DNA of 64,000 nt from Linanthus parryae (Eukaryota; Streptophyta; Magnoliopsida; Ericales; Polemoniaceae), in assembly GCA_023055425.1 (NCBI GenBank), contig JALGPY010000010.1, positions 54,039,665-54,103,664 of the forward strand. Direction: 5' to 3'. Below, one piece after another: positions 33,258-45,091 of this stretch (the first letter of the stretch is position 1; each line of letters opens with the position of its first letter). Below the pieces are notes generated by a model that searched no databases, had not been told where the DNA came from, and saw only the letters and a program-made list of their open reading frames with translations. A program made the position numbers and the translations under genes.

Positions 33258-33518
33258 CTACCTCTGTTTCATCTTTTTCAGCCTACTTTACTTTTTGTCA
33301 CTATTCATCAAGTCACCTTGACCCGGTGATTTGATTAGCAAAACGATAAAAGAATTTGACAATTTTGCATGGCCTTATAGAGTAAACATTAATCTACAAC
33401 ACCATAAAAAATTCCAAAAAAAAAATATCGTTTTGCTTTCTAAATCACCGAGTCAAAGTAACCCAATTACGGGTTGAAAAGTCAAAGTAGGACGATCCAG
33501 AAGAAACGAAGGTAGTAG
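33258..33518. mobile_element. Stowaway-like MITE
   Basis: The left end CTACCTCTGTTTC and right end GAAACGAAGGTAG are inverted. The similarity continues inward for about 70-80 bases (CCTACTTTACTTTT versus AAAAGTCAAAGTAGG; CGGTGATTTG versus AAATCACCGAG), so the 260-base unit can fold into one long hairpin. The ends resemble Tc1/mariner Stowaway ends (CTCCCTCCGT). It has no coding capacity. Confidence 0.65.
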
Positions 33519-33689
33519 TATGGAAATTTCTAATGCTACCCAAAAGTTTTCCTAAATGCAACCAACCCTCTCCCCTCAAGTTGCAATTGATACTTGTGAC
33601 ACTTTAAGGGTTGATTTGTCACCACTTCGACCATCATATGCTAAATCATCAGCAACCATACCGTTATGGCTAGTTTATGAATGGTTTGG

Positions 33690-34105
33690 TGGTGCTAGAA
33701 AGCTGCTGTGCAAAAACACTGTGGAAAAGCTGTTGTGAGTTCTTGATAAAATGTTGTTTGGTAAATTTAACGTAAAAGCTCCTGAAAATATTGGTATAGT
33801 AATTTTTTGTTCGGTAAAATCAACTGTGAAGTTGCTCTGAGGGGTTAAAATGACAAAAATATATGACACTTGCCATTTTCGTAAAGATAACTATCGATAT
33901 TTTAAAAAATTGTAAGGTTAAAATCGGTTGTAGATAAATTAATCAAAATCACTTTTTGGAAAAGCATCCCCCTTGCTTCCTTCACACTGTTGTGGGACAG
34001 CATAATCTTTCCGGAAAAGCAGAAATTTATTTTTACCAAACGCACTGAAACTGCTTCTGCTATCGGAAAGCAGTTGTGCTCATAGCAGAAGCATTCCCAA
34101 ACTCA
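33690..34105. mobile_element. possible hAT-type MITE
   Basis: The left side (GGTTTGGTGGTGCTAGAAAGC) and the reverse complement of the right side (GAGTTTGGGAATGCTTCTGC) are loosely similar. Both contain the GTTTGG...GCTTT/GCTTCTGC pattern common in non-autonomous hAT copies. Target duplication is not clear. Confidence 0.3.
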
Positions 34106-34198
34106 CCCAAGCGACACCCAAAGACAACTTATTCATCTTCTTCATGGATGAACACCACCGTGAACCACCACAACCACAACTGCAGCACCATTAGCACA

Positions 34199-34203
<5 letters not shown>

Positions 34204-34257
<54 letters not shown>
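34204..34257. repeat. (AT)n microsatellite
   Basis: 54 bases of uninterrupted AT repeat. The Tyr-Ile translations on both strands are artefacts. Confidence 0.95.
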
Positions 34258-34259
<2 letters not shown>

Positions 34260-34618
34260 TTAACTCCTGCAGCTCAGAGACCCCAATATTCCGCGACCAA
34301 AAGCCCCTTGTCAATTTGAAGAACCATCAGGAGACCAATCCATGAATCGGGTGAGAAAGTCGCAAACCCTAGCTTGGTATTTTCTTGTTCCTCTTTTGGT
34401 CCCTGTGATTCAGTACAATTGAACATCCTTTTCTCGTTCTAGAGGGCGAACACACCGGACCCCTTTGGAGCCGTTAATTTGTCGGTTGTCGCTGGGAATT
34501 TGGGTTCCTCTTCGCCGGAGTTCCCCATTTTAGTCGGAGAGAGATAAGTCTCTATTTTCTTCATCAAAACTGTAATACCCTAGTATTTTAGGTGGTATAT
34601 TTAGTAGTTTAGTGAATA

Positions 34619-34646
34619 CTAGCTTTTAACCCGTGCGATGAACGGC
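34619..34646 (-). other. Helitron 3' terminus with hairpin
   Basis: CTAG at 34619-34622 with A before it, and an imperfect hairpin at 34630-34646 (stem CCGT/ACGG plus decayed outer pairs). Confidence 0.8.
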
Positions 34647-34899
34647 GAAATTTCAATTCGAAACAAAAGTTGATGTCACTTAAACAGATGATGTCTTATG
34701 CATTTCAAATGTTACATCCGAAAAAATAACCAAAAGTACTGAATAATATAATCATTGAAATTGAAAGAGAAATCAAAACTGCTTGATAGAGACCAATCAC
34801 ATTGTAGGTAGTCCTGCATCACAAATGACATAATGTATTAGTAAATGTACAATATTTTAGGAAGTTTAATATTTTAAAACAGAGTAATTTCAGATATCT

Positions 34900-36967
34900 T
34901 ACATTCTGTATGCTTAAGTGCTTCATACAAATGCATGCACTCATCAGCCCAATCAACAGGAAGCACTGAAACACAGTTAAGACAATTTTGTTCCACCACC
35001 TCAGTAGGTGCTTCGATGATGAAAGTGTAAGATTGGTTAAGGGAAATTCGAATATGATCTTCAATGCACTTTCCCGAAGGATCCTGTTATAAATAGTGAA
35101 TAAGTTTTCCAATAAGATAATTTCAGTGCAAGACATCTATACCATAAGTAATCATAGAAATTACCGTATAAGTAAATCTCGCATATTCTTTGCACTCTTC
35201 CTCAGAATTATCCGAGCTTGTCTATCGAAGATTTGTAGTCTATTCATCCCAGTGGAATCCTTGACAGTTATTGTAAATCGATAACTGTTGACGGAAATTG
35301 AATGAGATAGAATCGCAAGATAACCATCAAGTACGACATGGTCTGTAAATTATATATATCTTTCTCTCTAGTTACATATATATATTTATATTTATTCATA
35401 CCGTGGCAGTGGGTGCATGTTGATCATATTACAACTTGTGCAAATATTTCCTCCATTGCTAATGAATCCGGCTAAACTCTTGTCACAATTATTACATGTC
35501 TCGTACCAGAGATTTCCATGCGGTACATATACCATAGTCGCCAACACACGAAAATGGTACACCTGAAAAAAATAGTATTGTGACTTATGTGCGTATGTAA
35601 TAATAGTAAAATTATAATAATAATCTTAATAATAATACTAATCTATATATAGTAACAAAAATAATAAGAAGTTGGAGTAGGAATAATCACATGTGGCATG
35701 AATATGAGGTCAGACAACTTCATCCTTCGCGCATTGTTGACTGTAAGTAGAAATGACACTGATAATCCACAACTGCGATTCCAAGAAACCAACATTTGCG
35801 AGGTAACGTCGTTACTAAACCTGTAGCTATGATGAATTATTATTTTCAGATACAATGAACCACGAACATATGACAGGCCCAAAGTAAACATGCATATTGA
35901 TCCTTACCAATCGCAAATGTAATCCTTCTCCCTGATATGGGGGTTTAAACACAACCTGGTGTACCTAGTTGTGCAAATGCAGGGTCCTGCGTTCATTTGT
36001 AAGTATGTCACGGTGAAAAATAACACAATTACTATATTATTAATTTAGAAATATAACAGTTTCTTACCCCCAAAATATGTTGCAGTGACAGCCGAAGCAG
36101 CTAAAACAATATCATTATTTACATTTTCGTATAGCTCTCTACCAATAGTAAGGGCAAATGTGTCCCAAAGAGTGAAGCGAATATACTGCTTCCTGATAGA
36201 TAGTAAAAACCGACAAATGATTAACCGAATCGTTAGAAAGAATAATTACACTTACAATTTAAGAAAGTACATACCACTGATCAACTAATATAATCTCGCG
36301 GTTTGCTCTGGTATGGTTATTTACATATTGGACTTCAGTAACCCATACTACCAAGCCCAGCACATCTGTATTAAAAACACATAAATAAGGGTGTATGGAC
36401 AGTTACAAATGATAGCAATATAGACAATTTCATACCTAGATATTTGGCATCGTCGTTTATATGGTAACGGACCTCCACCAAGCTAACAAAGTTCCTGTTA
36501 GAAGTAGGAATGTGAGGTTCATCAGGTAAAGGTATCAGTTCAGTTTCGTTTGTAAGTTCAAGCTGGAAATTACACGGCACAAATTTGCGTTTCTCAACTG
36601 ATGGTATAACCTTCACTCCTTTCAAACAATAAACATGTCCCTCCATAAGTTGGGAAATAAATTTAGTGTAGCAAGAGAAATGAACAACTCCTTGTACATC
36701 ATGTCCCTACAATATTTGTTGTAAATGCACCACATTAGATAATTATATAATACTGACATCTTTTTATTCAGGAAAAAAAATCATGTGTAATTGTACCTCT
36801 GGAAATATGAAGATCAACTTTGTAAACCTTATAGCATTAGAATTTGTAGTTTAGCCTCCCATTACGTGATACCGGAGTAGGCGGACTTTGATATTCCAAC
36901 TTGAGTACGCACATGGATAAAGATATGCAAAAGGAGCACATCGAATAGTCACATCTGTTGAGGACAT
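34900..36967 (-). pseudogene. RPA1-like single-strand DNA-binding protein gene of the Helitron
   Basis: A multi-exon gene read from splice signals: exons at 36797-36967, 36436-36706, 36275-36365, 36068-36192, one or two unclear ones at 35640-35940, then 35402-35562, 35165-35284 and about 34900-35083. The product starts MSSTDVTIRCAPFAYLYP and has OB-fold segments (VRYHINDDAKYLG; REIILVDQWKQYIRFTLWD; ANSDIVLA-like). A C-terminal zinc ribbon, CNNCDKSLAGF...CTSC, is followed by a last OB segment. This is the layout of plant RPA70/DUF223 proteins carried by Helitrons, which bind single-stranded DNA. A TAA in exon 1 (after HVMGG) and a phase problem before the last exon mark it as damaged. Confidence 0.8.
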
Positions 36968-37115
36968 GGTTAACAACAATAATAACAACAATAACAATAG
37001 TCACATATGATACTGAAGACGATACTTATATAAGTGCAAATTGAAAAGTAAACAAATGTCTCAAGTCATGATATTAAAACTACAATGTTTTAAAAACAAT
37101 TGAAAGAAAAGACCC

Positions 37116-39360
37116 TCAGCGACTGATGGAGTCCAGTACTTCATGGTAGACTACATTCTGTGTGCAATCTTGAGGAACTCCCTCTTTGTTATTAACCAAA
37201 ATCTTCAAACCATCTGGTGTGGTCACGCGTGATACTGCAACATATAATTGACCATGAGAAAAAACAGGATTTGGGAGATATACACCAACACTTTTCAACG
37301 TTTGTCCCTGACTTTTATTTATCGTCATTGCAAATCCTAGCTTTATAGGAAACTGTCTGCGCTTGATCGGGACCGTGGAATTTTACATGGAAGGCGTTAA
37401 GACAATGCGAGGAATTAGAACAGACTCCCCAACATTTGATCCAGTCATGACTTGGGCTTCAATAACCTTATGACCCAATTTCTCAACTATAAGTCGTGTT
37501 CCGTTGCAAAGACCAAGAGCTTGATTTAAATTCCTCAATAGCACGATAGGTGGCACCAACTTTAAGTTCCAAGCAATGGCTAGGCAGTCCGGGAAAGTTC
37601 ATAGAATGTAAAAGTTCAGGTGGGTTCATATTGATCTCACCATTAGATTCCTCAAGAGAAGTTAAGGTATCAGCACTCAAATAGCTTGAAGATTGACCTG
37701 GCAACATGGACAACATCTTGGTATTTAAGTCATCAACGTCAGTGTTCTTTGGTGCTAAAATACCTCTTTCTCTCAAATATGATGTATCTTTGAATCGACA
37801 GACCATATCAGGATAAACGGCATTAATCAAGTTTTCTAATGCATTATGGCCAGGGCTTATGAGAAAGTCGCTCGGAATCTGTATTCCATAATTTTCAATT
37901 AAATCATTTGCTCCATAAGGCGGAAGTTTCCCGTTTCCCACATCAAGTATCCAATCAGCAAAGTCCTTTATTCGACGTTGCTCGGTGCTTGATCCGCCAG
38001 ATGCCACCACACGCATATTAATCGTGAGTTTCATTACACGACAATGGTCCCAGAGGCATGACCTTAGTAGTGATGATGCCACAGTCTCCTCCCGTCTACC
38101 TTTGGTCACAACGGGCAAAGTTTGACGAAAATCCCCACCAAGAACAAATAGCTTCCCTCCGAAAGGACGATCTGGAGAACAATGATCTGTATCTTTAAGT
38201 ATATCTCTAAATGTTCTGTCCACGGCCTCAAATGAGTACCGGTGCATCATGGGAGCTTCGTCCCAAATAATTAGTGATGATTTCTGGATTAATATTGCCA
38301 AATCAGTTCGTTGACTTATCGAGCAACATGCAAATTCGTCGGGATCCACAGGAATTTTAAAGCGTGAATGGGCTGTTCTACCCCCAGGCAACAACTGGGC
38401 AGCAATCCCAGAAGAAGCGACAGAAAGGACTATTTTATTTTCAGACCTTAACTTCGCGATCAACGTCCTCCACAAATATGTCTTACCGGTCCCACCACTG
38501 CCATAGACGAAAAACAGACCGCCTCTTTTATTGTTATGGGCATCAATTACAGTATTATAGATATGAAGCTGGTCACTATTCAATCCCGAATAAAGATTGT
38601 TAAAAAGCTCTTTCTCAGCAGAGCTGTCGTAATCTAGCTCCTCTCGTACCAGCCGGTTTGATAACAGGTTCGGTGAGGTTAAGTTAGGAAATGGCATCTG
38701 CGGAAAGTCTTTGAGGGATCTCCCATTCTTGTTCAATATCATTTCAATATCGACCAATGCCATATTGTTTAAGTCTTCTTCCGATATATTTACAATGCCG
38801 TTAGCTGAATCTCGTTGTAAGCTATACATAAAATCATCTGTGAAAATTTTCCAATGTTGTTCCCATAGGCCAACAGGATCCGTAACTTCAGCAAACATTA
38901 AGATCGTACAAAACATATTACGTAGTTTTGGAGCAGAAGCCCACGTTTCCGCGTCAATCAGTGCGTCGTGCCATTAATTATCATCATCAAGAAGACCAAG
39001 AGCGGCACATGCTGCCTTGAAGGTTGGATGCAATATCCCATTCACAGTTCTTATATCCTCAAAACTTTCGGAACCTTTCACTATGTGTAACATCATGCGA
39101 AGGTAGTACCTCTCTCCAGAGTTTGGATGGGCGTAAGGTAAGCGTCCGACATACCTACCATTTTGCCTAGGAGTCCATTTTTTAGAAGCACTCCAGACCC
39201 AAGCCGTTGGAAATTCCGCGTATGTAAGAGTTTTTGCCTCGGAATCATGCCAGTCTCTGAATTGGTGTTTGAATTCTCCACTTGGCTGAATTGCTATTTG
39301 AAAAATGCCCCCCTTTTTAAACAGATGCTTACAAGAGTTGTTAACAAACAAGTGGGGCAA
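37116..39360 (-). pseudogene. Helitron Pif1-family helicase, N-terminally truncated
   Basis: The main open part, 37483-38916, contains Walker A GSGGTGKT, Walker B LIIWDEAPM, GGDFRQTLPV and LTINMRV. After a frameshift near 37550 and a stop near 37384, 37116-37328 adds [10 protein letters not shown] and VAVSRVT, the last helicase motifs. N-terminal to it, 38974-39360 carries the conserved Helitron pre-helicase block (YAEFPTAWVW, ERYYLRMMLHIVKG, HPTFKAACAALGLLDDDN). It is in the same frame and separated only by a TAA at 38974-38976. The Rep endonuclease half is absent. The full protein would nick, unwind and transfer the element by rolling circle. Confidence 0.92.
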
Positions 39361-40012
39361 CTGGGTGTGACATGGCTGATGACATGTACCCTAAAGTGGG
39401 TGAGAAACCATTGAATTACCCTGCTACCCTTGTCAGTGAGAGTGATCTTCAAACTGAAAAACAAACCCTAACAAATGTGTAGCTCTCTCTCTCTAAAAAC
39501 ATTGAATGATTCCATCTACCCTAACCTACCAAAGTACAGTTGAATTAACTCCAACTGTAAAATTAATGAACCAGCTGCATTACAACCTCAAAACTGGTTA
39601 ATTTTTCACTCTCATTTGCTCTGGTTCTCCCTTTTTGTGTATAGAAGTCTCTCTCTTTCGCCATTGTTGTTAGGCACGGTAAACCCTAAACTCTGGTTCT
39701 ACTTTTGCTATGATTCTTATATTCTCATCAGAATGTTCTAAAATGTGTGCTAGTATAGTGTTTTTATTAAATTTGATCTTCAGTTGTGTTTCTGATTAAA
39801 TTTAGGTTCATTATATTGATGCTGTGTTATTCATTCTGGGTTTGATGTGTGTTGTGGATTCTCGTCTCAGTTTTGGTTACACGACATAGTTTTTCACTTC
39901 ATAGACTGGGACGGGAAGATGCATCGTCCCAGTCCTTTCAGACAATACAGGGACGAGCATCTACTCGTTCCAGTCTCCACACAATCCGCAACACACATAC
40001 TGTGACGAGCAT

Positions 40013-40041
40013 ACCCTAAACCCTAATCCCTAAACCCTAAA
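40013..40041. repeat. short telomere-like run
   Basis: Four near-units of CCCTAAA with one substituted. The neighbouring tandem repeat is also rich in AAACCCTAAA. It is too short to be a real telomere array. Confidence 0.6.
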
Positions 40042-40159
40042 ATCATTACAAAATGTTTTTAAACCTTGTCAAATATGTTTAGTGTAATTACTAAACCATA
40101 AAATCATGTAAGGTGAATTTTTAATTAAAAAATCATGTAATCTTGAACTCTTAATCATG

Positions 40160-40720
40160 TAATCCTAACACTTGGATCATAACCCTATATCATACAATTG
40201 TGAAGTACTACCTTCAAACTAACTTAGGAACCATTACAATGATCACTACAAATGTTATTCAAACCATGTAAAACCCCTGTAATCAATAAACCATGAATTC
40301 CAAAATCCTAAATCCATAAACCCCAAGTCTTGTAATCCCTTAAACCATAGATCATCTATTCTAAACCCTATAATTGTAGTCAATAAACACTTAAACCAAC
40401 TGAATACCATCAATATGGTTACTAAAAATGTAATTCAACCATGTAATACCCCTCTAATCAATAAACCATGAATTCCTAAATCCTAAATCCATAAACCCCA
40501 AGTCTTGTAATCCCTTAAACCATAGATCATCTATTCTAAACCCTAAAATTGTAGTTAATAAATACTTAAACCAACTAAATACCATCAGTATGATTACTAA
40601 AAATGTAATTCAACCATGTAATACCCCTCTAATTAATAAACCATGAATTCCTAAATCCTAAATCCATAAACCCCAAGTCATGTACTCCTAAACCCTATAT
40701 CATGCAACCTAAATCCTCTT
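40160..40720. repeat. tandem repeat with 175-bp period
   Basis: The landmark ACCATGTAA is at 40263, 40438 and 40613, an exact 175-bp spacing. Two nearly full units and a partial third are highly similar, and a more diverged partial unit precedes them. Each unit contains ATCCATAAACCCCAAGTC. No protein is encoded. Confidence 0.85.
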
Positions 40721-41298
40721 TGTAAGACCTCCAAGACTGAGACGATGAACAGCTCGTCTCAGTTTTCAGATCCAGACGAGGTTGTTACTCGTCTCAGTAT
40801 TGGAGGTCTTCCACGTCTTAGTTTTCACTTCATAAACTGGGACGTGCATGTTCACAATACAGGGACGAGTAACGGCTCGTCTTAATTTGTAGTCATCCTC
40901 GTCCCTGTTATTTAAAGGTTCTTACTTGCCTTATCTTGCAAGTCACCAGGTGTCACTGTCCCCACACAATGAACAAATGTGACACCAGTAACCCTAATAT
41001 TGTAAACAGTAAACCCTAAAATGTTACATATACCCTTAAATCCGACATTTTTTTAGAATCTTTAAAATCTTATTATCATAAATAAAATGTTTTTCATATA
41101 ATTTAACCTGAATTCTTAAAACCCTAACGTTGTAAAAAATAAAACCTAAAACTACTAAGTACATGTGTATCAAAAATATTATTCAATAATTTTAAACCCC
41201 TTAATCATAGATGATCTAACGTAATAATGTTAAATGTCAGGAATGCCTCGCAGAGATTATTATTATGCCGTATTGTGGGTCGTCAAACGAGCATATAT

Positions 41299-41568
41299 AC
41301 CTCTTGGTCAGCATGTCAGGAGCAAACGACATGATATAAGAACGCTTGCTATATTAAGTATGCAACATATGAAGAGGCTGCAAATGCGTGGTTTGAGAAC
41401 GAGCAACGCATGCGTGAAACCGACCGTACCAGACAACCAACTTCATACAAAAGTCCATCCACTTCTCTAGACATAGTTGCTCATGCGCCTCAAAAAGATA
41501 ACTTGTTCCTTGTTCTCGTGATTGGTTTTGTTGTTGGTTTCGGTAGTTGCTATATAATCATCTCGTAG
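41299..41568 (+). pseudogene. possible GRF-type zinc-finger protein tail
   Basis: The plus-strand frame ending at a TAG (41566-41568) reads TSWSACQEQTT, a stop, then IKYATYEEAANAWFENEQRM. It ends in a hydrophobic segment (LFLVLVIGFVVGFGSCYII). The TSW motif, the KYA..EEA helix and a C-terminal membrane segment recall plant GRF zinc-finger proteins, often found in transposon-rich DNA. The zinc ligands are not readable. It converges on the Ulp1-like gene. Confidence 0.3.
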
Positions 41569-41673
41569 GTAGCGTTCGTGTGTTTGTAATTGTTGGTAGT
41601 TGTTGTTTGTCCGTTGTTTTCCTATGTAATCAATTTGTAGTAATAAAACAAAATTCAAAAACAAAAACCTCAT

Positions 41674-44600
41674 TCAACACCGACAAAAGTTATATCTCAT
41701 TACAACTTTTGTACACCAAGTCCACCTACTTACGCACCATCTTGTCTTTCCTCTTACCCTCTCCATCGCAAACTGGAAAGTGAAAAGAACCATCCAAATT
41801 AAAATACAATAATTTTCCTTCATCTGTTTGATCGCCTTTTTGTCTAGTTCAGTCCAACCCCTAATGGGATTACATTCCATAAGGTGCTCCATCATTCTGA
41901 TGACATAGAAGCCCGAATCTTTCTTCATATTTGTTGAATATCTCCATTTATCATGGGGCTTGAAGTAGTGCGTCATATCTAACCCATTCCTCTTAATTAA
42001 CAACCTGTTTGGCGCTCTGCATACACCAGACGTATTTAGCATCTTAGGGAATTCCTTGCGAAGAGCACCAAGGTCCCATTGCCTTTTTCCCATTCCTATC
42101 ACTGGATCAAAGACTTGAACAACCATATCTTCCACTTCAATGTAAACGAGCAACCAATGTACTGCCCCTCCCTTATATGGAATTTTTGAGAACCATGGCA
42201 TGATCCACTTACGTGCTTTGGCCATCTATGTCCCACGGTAAGGCCTACTCCCTTCAAAATAAATAGCCAACTCCTTCTGCCGCGCTTCCTCAGTCAAGTT
42301 CTTATTCACCCATGTGTGATACCACTTACCGTCGGTAATGGCTATGTCGGTCCTGGCTTCGCGACATTCCTTCGAGTACAACCGTCTAAGCACATAAATC
42401 ATCTCATCCATTTGACCCCATCCCAAAGTACATTTATCCGAAGAATTCTCGTCCCAGTACCTTGCAACCACAGTTTAACCCCTGGTAATCTTTGAATGGA
42501 TCGTCTAGCCAAGCATAGAATGCTTTGCGAAAGTCTGGGCCCGGCTTTGTCTTAATCGTCATAGAAAAATCTGGAACATACACACTGGAGAGAAAATTCT
42601 TAGGAATACAACCGTCTTGTGCCAGTGCAACCCCATACGGCGTAGTCTCCCAATCAATTCTAGCACGATTACGGCTAAAGTAACGTTCCTGACCATTCTC
42701 ATAAATAATTGCCATCTCATCCCGGCCGTATATGTCATGTATCTCATTCCCTCTCTTATAATCGTAAAGCGATTGGGGAGACCAGCCCTCTTCCAATCTT
42801 TCACTTTCAACCGCGTCATACCACGCATCCCAATCCTGAGGTCCAAACTGATCAATCGCAATCGCTTCAGGCTCTGGATCTGATTCTTCACGGAGTTCCG
42901 AGTAATTATATTTCATCCATTCCCGTAATTCGTCATCGGTGGCTGCATCCTCATCTTCCTCCAACCCACCTGCTTCTGCTGCCATGGACGGTCCTGCTTC
43001 GGTTTCTACGATTGGGGGTGCTTGGACTTGCCTGGACCCCTTGCTTCTGTTTCTATTGTGGGGTTAGCCTCAACTGGATTGGAACCATCGGTTCCTTCTG
43101 TTTCAGTGACTGGGGTTGACTCGATTGTCCTGGAACCCCCTTCCGCTGGTTCTCTAACTGTGGTTGGCTCGATTGGACCGGAACCCCCTGTCGCTGTTTC
43201 TGTAACTGTGGTTGGCTCGATTGGACCGGACCCCCCTGTCGCTGTTTCTCTAACTATGGTTGGCTCGATTGGACTGTACCCCCTTATGGGTTGGAATCAA
43301 TGACATCTTCTTTCTGTATCCTAACAACAGGATGAATAGATTTATTAGGTCACAATTACCTTACATTACATAAGTCAAACATCGTAAATAAGAACAATAT
43401 GCGTACCTCGCTAAGTAACCGAATGCCAGACGTTGGGTCTTCTCGCACTTCTTCCCAAGCGGTGTGCAGATTTTGTACCATCTGGTGCGTTGCTTGTCCC
43501 CAAAAACCGAGCGGGCTCAGCCGTTCCTTCTCTTTCGTGTCGTGACACTTGATCTTTTCACGTACACTAGTGCAACCGGTCTTACAATCGTTTTTTAAGG
43601 CAACCAATTGTTCCTCCATCTTACCCATCCTACTGCTCATTTTGTCATTTTCTCACTCAAATGGATCTGGTTTTCTTTGATAGGAACCAATTCCTTTTCA
43701 AAAGATTTCCGCATTTCCCGCTTCAAGTCTTCTAAGTCAACTCCCACAGTTCTCGAAGGTTCGGGTCGACCGGCAGGTGGAGGTGTTGCAGACACCGAAG
43801 GTTGGGTTCTCGGTGGAGATAGATGTGGGGTTGAGGAAATCACAACTGCACCGTTTCTCCGTCTCGGGACAAGACTAGCATCCTCCTCTTCCTCTTCTGC
43901 TTCCTCATCAACAAGAGAAAGTTCTTTGCGCCTCTCCGTCTTCTTCTTATTCTTCATGGACTGTGGGCCAGGCTCGTACTCGTTAACTATTTTTTTCTGC
44001 TTCTTCTTCTGGGGCCCGACACCATCATCCTTTGCAAAATCCTTCTTCCTCCTCCTCTTATGCGGCGTATCCGAAGCCACTACCTCCTCCGGTTGCACTC
44101 CCTCAAAGTTGTAGCTGGGTGTGAATTTCCGATTAGAACTCATGTCATCCTCAAGCACTGTCCTCTTCTCGAACAGAGCAGTCCACCTGGGGTGAAGTGG
44201 TTGGCCGGGGTGAGTCCTCCTATACTCAATGAAGCTAATCCAATAGTTTTGTTTCATCTCTTCCTCCGTTGGGACGAGGGTAGGATTGACAGACTTTATC
44301 TCACTCCAGCATTCCGCTGCTTCTTCCAAGCCCAATGCGCATCCTGTCCACGTCCAATTAGCCAAGCGCGGCAACTTCCTTTCCTTACCTGCCCTCATTT
44401 TTTCCAGCTGATCACCAAGGTGGGGTATGGCCTCGCAAATCCATGCCAGAAATATGTGCGGAAAGTCCAACATGTTGTACTTCCGGCGACCGTGGCCATC
44501 CATACCTTTAGTCCAAGCCTCCTCAGCCACTTGCTCAGCGAAACCTGGCCACAAGTACCTGCCCCATCCGAATTTGTTTGACCATTCAAAATCCGAAAGC

Positions 44601-45091
44601 AGGCCAAACGGTGTCATGGATATTGTGTCCGCATTGGTTTTCACAAACGTCATTCGTCCAATCAGGCATACCATTAGCAGTCTCGCATAATCAAATTTCT
44701 CCTCCTCAGTCAAATCTTTAATTTTGGGCTACAGGCCATGCAAAACCTTTTCAATCTCCGATACATTGATGTTGTTACCGAGCCTGTGATGAGGTAAATA
44801 CTTTGCAGCCCACCCGTATGCATGCTATTTATCACCATAACCAGTTGTTTCGTTGAAGCTCACCCCCGAAACTAAACAAAACTCCTGCAATCCAAACTGA
44901 ACTGGCATGTTGTTAATGTAGAACCAAAACTCATGATATTTTTTCTCCGTGTTCATCTTTGCGTGCATGACAAGATTCACAACCATACTGGGAAAGGTAA
45001 CGTTGCTCGCGCAATGGATGTCCAACAAAAACTTCAGCTGTGGGAGCCTTTCTTCAATCAATTCCTGAACCTCAGGGCAGACGTATTGCAA
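41674..45091 (-). pseudogene. DUF1985 - Ulp1-like cysteine protease gene (broken)
   Basis: N-terminal on the minus strand, 44825-45091 and 43637-44713 are in one frame apart from stops near 44825 and 44729. They match the DUF1985 type (FGLQEFCLVSGVSFNE, KFDYARLLMVCLIGRMTF), followed by a basic-acidic linker (HKRRRKKDF, EEAEEEEEDA). A frameshift near 43640 leads to a helical segment (43356-43640), possibly followed by an intron. 42434-42985 and 42226-42471 continue the protein, and after a TAG at 42226-42228 the segment 41674-42225 holds a Ulp1/C48-like fold (AVHWLLVYIEVED, VQVFDPVIG, KKDSGFYVIRMMEH). Such genes are known mainly from Mutator-like and some CACTA transposons. At least five lesions are present. 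Confidence 0.75.
43063..43305. repeat. 48-bp minisatellite inside the DUF1985-Ulp1 linker
   Basis: The landmark GTTGRCTCGATTG recurs at 43115, 43163, 43211 and 43259, exactly 48 bases apart, with a more diverged unit before. One minus-strand frame reads a 16-residue repeat (GGSGPIEPTTVTETAT), compatible with a coding repeat. It lies just N-terminal of the start of the 42434-42985 segment. Confidence 0.85.

Larger units (their letters stand above)
34619..39360 (-). mobile_element. Helitron remnant with RPA1-like and helicase genes, 5' part missing
   Basis: The left edge reads A|CTAG followed by CCCGTGCGATGAACGGC. On the minus strand this is a Helitron 3' end: hairpin, short spacer, CTAG, then T. 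The intact hairpin in this family is CCCGTGCGATGCACGGG. Upstream on the minus strand come an RPA1-like gene and a Pif1-type helicase, the usual plant Helitron order. The helicase frame starts abruptly near 39360, and no Rep (HUH) motif or 5' TC end could be assigned. The element is truncated or interrupted there. Confidence 0.85.
39905..40915. repeat. left cluster of GACGAG/CTCGTC palindromic motifs
   Basis: At about 39905-40010 and 40735-40915 there are repeated arms of the type CTGGGACG, GGGACGAG and CTCGTCTCAG facing each other, as in GACGATGAACAGCTCGTC. A second cluster on the other side of the DUF1985-Ulp1 gene (45525-45835) has the same core. Between the two left blocks lies a 175-bp tandem repeat. 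Confidence 0.7.

Noticed and set aside
34129..34345. Frames with long Tyr-Ile runs
   Set aside because: Translation of the (AT)n microsatellite.
40160..40720. CRISPR-like array
   Set aside because: The 175-bp units are whole tandem repeats without unique spacers, and the DNA is plant nuclear.
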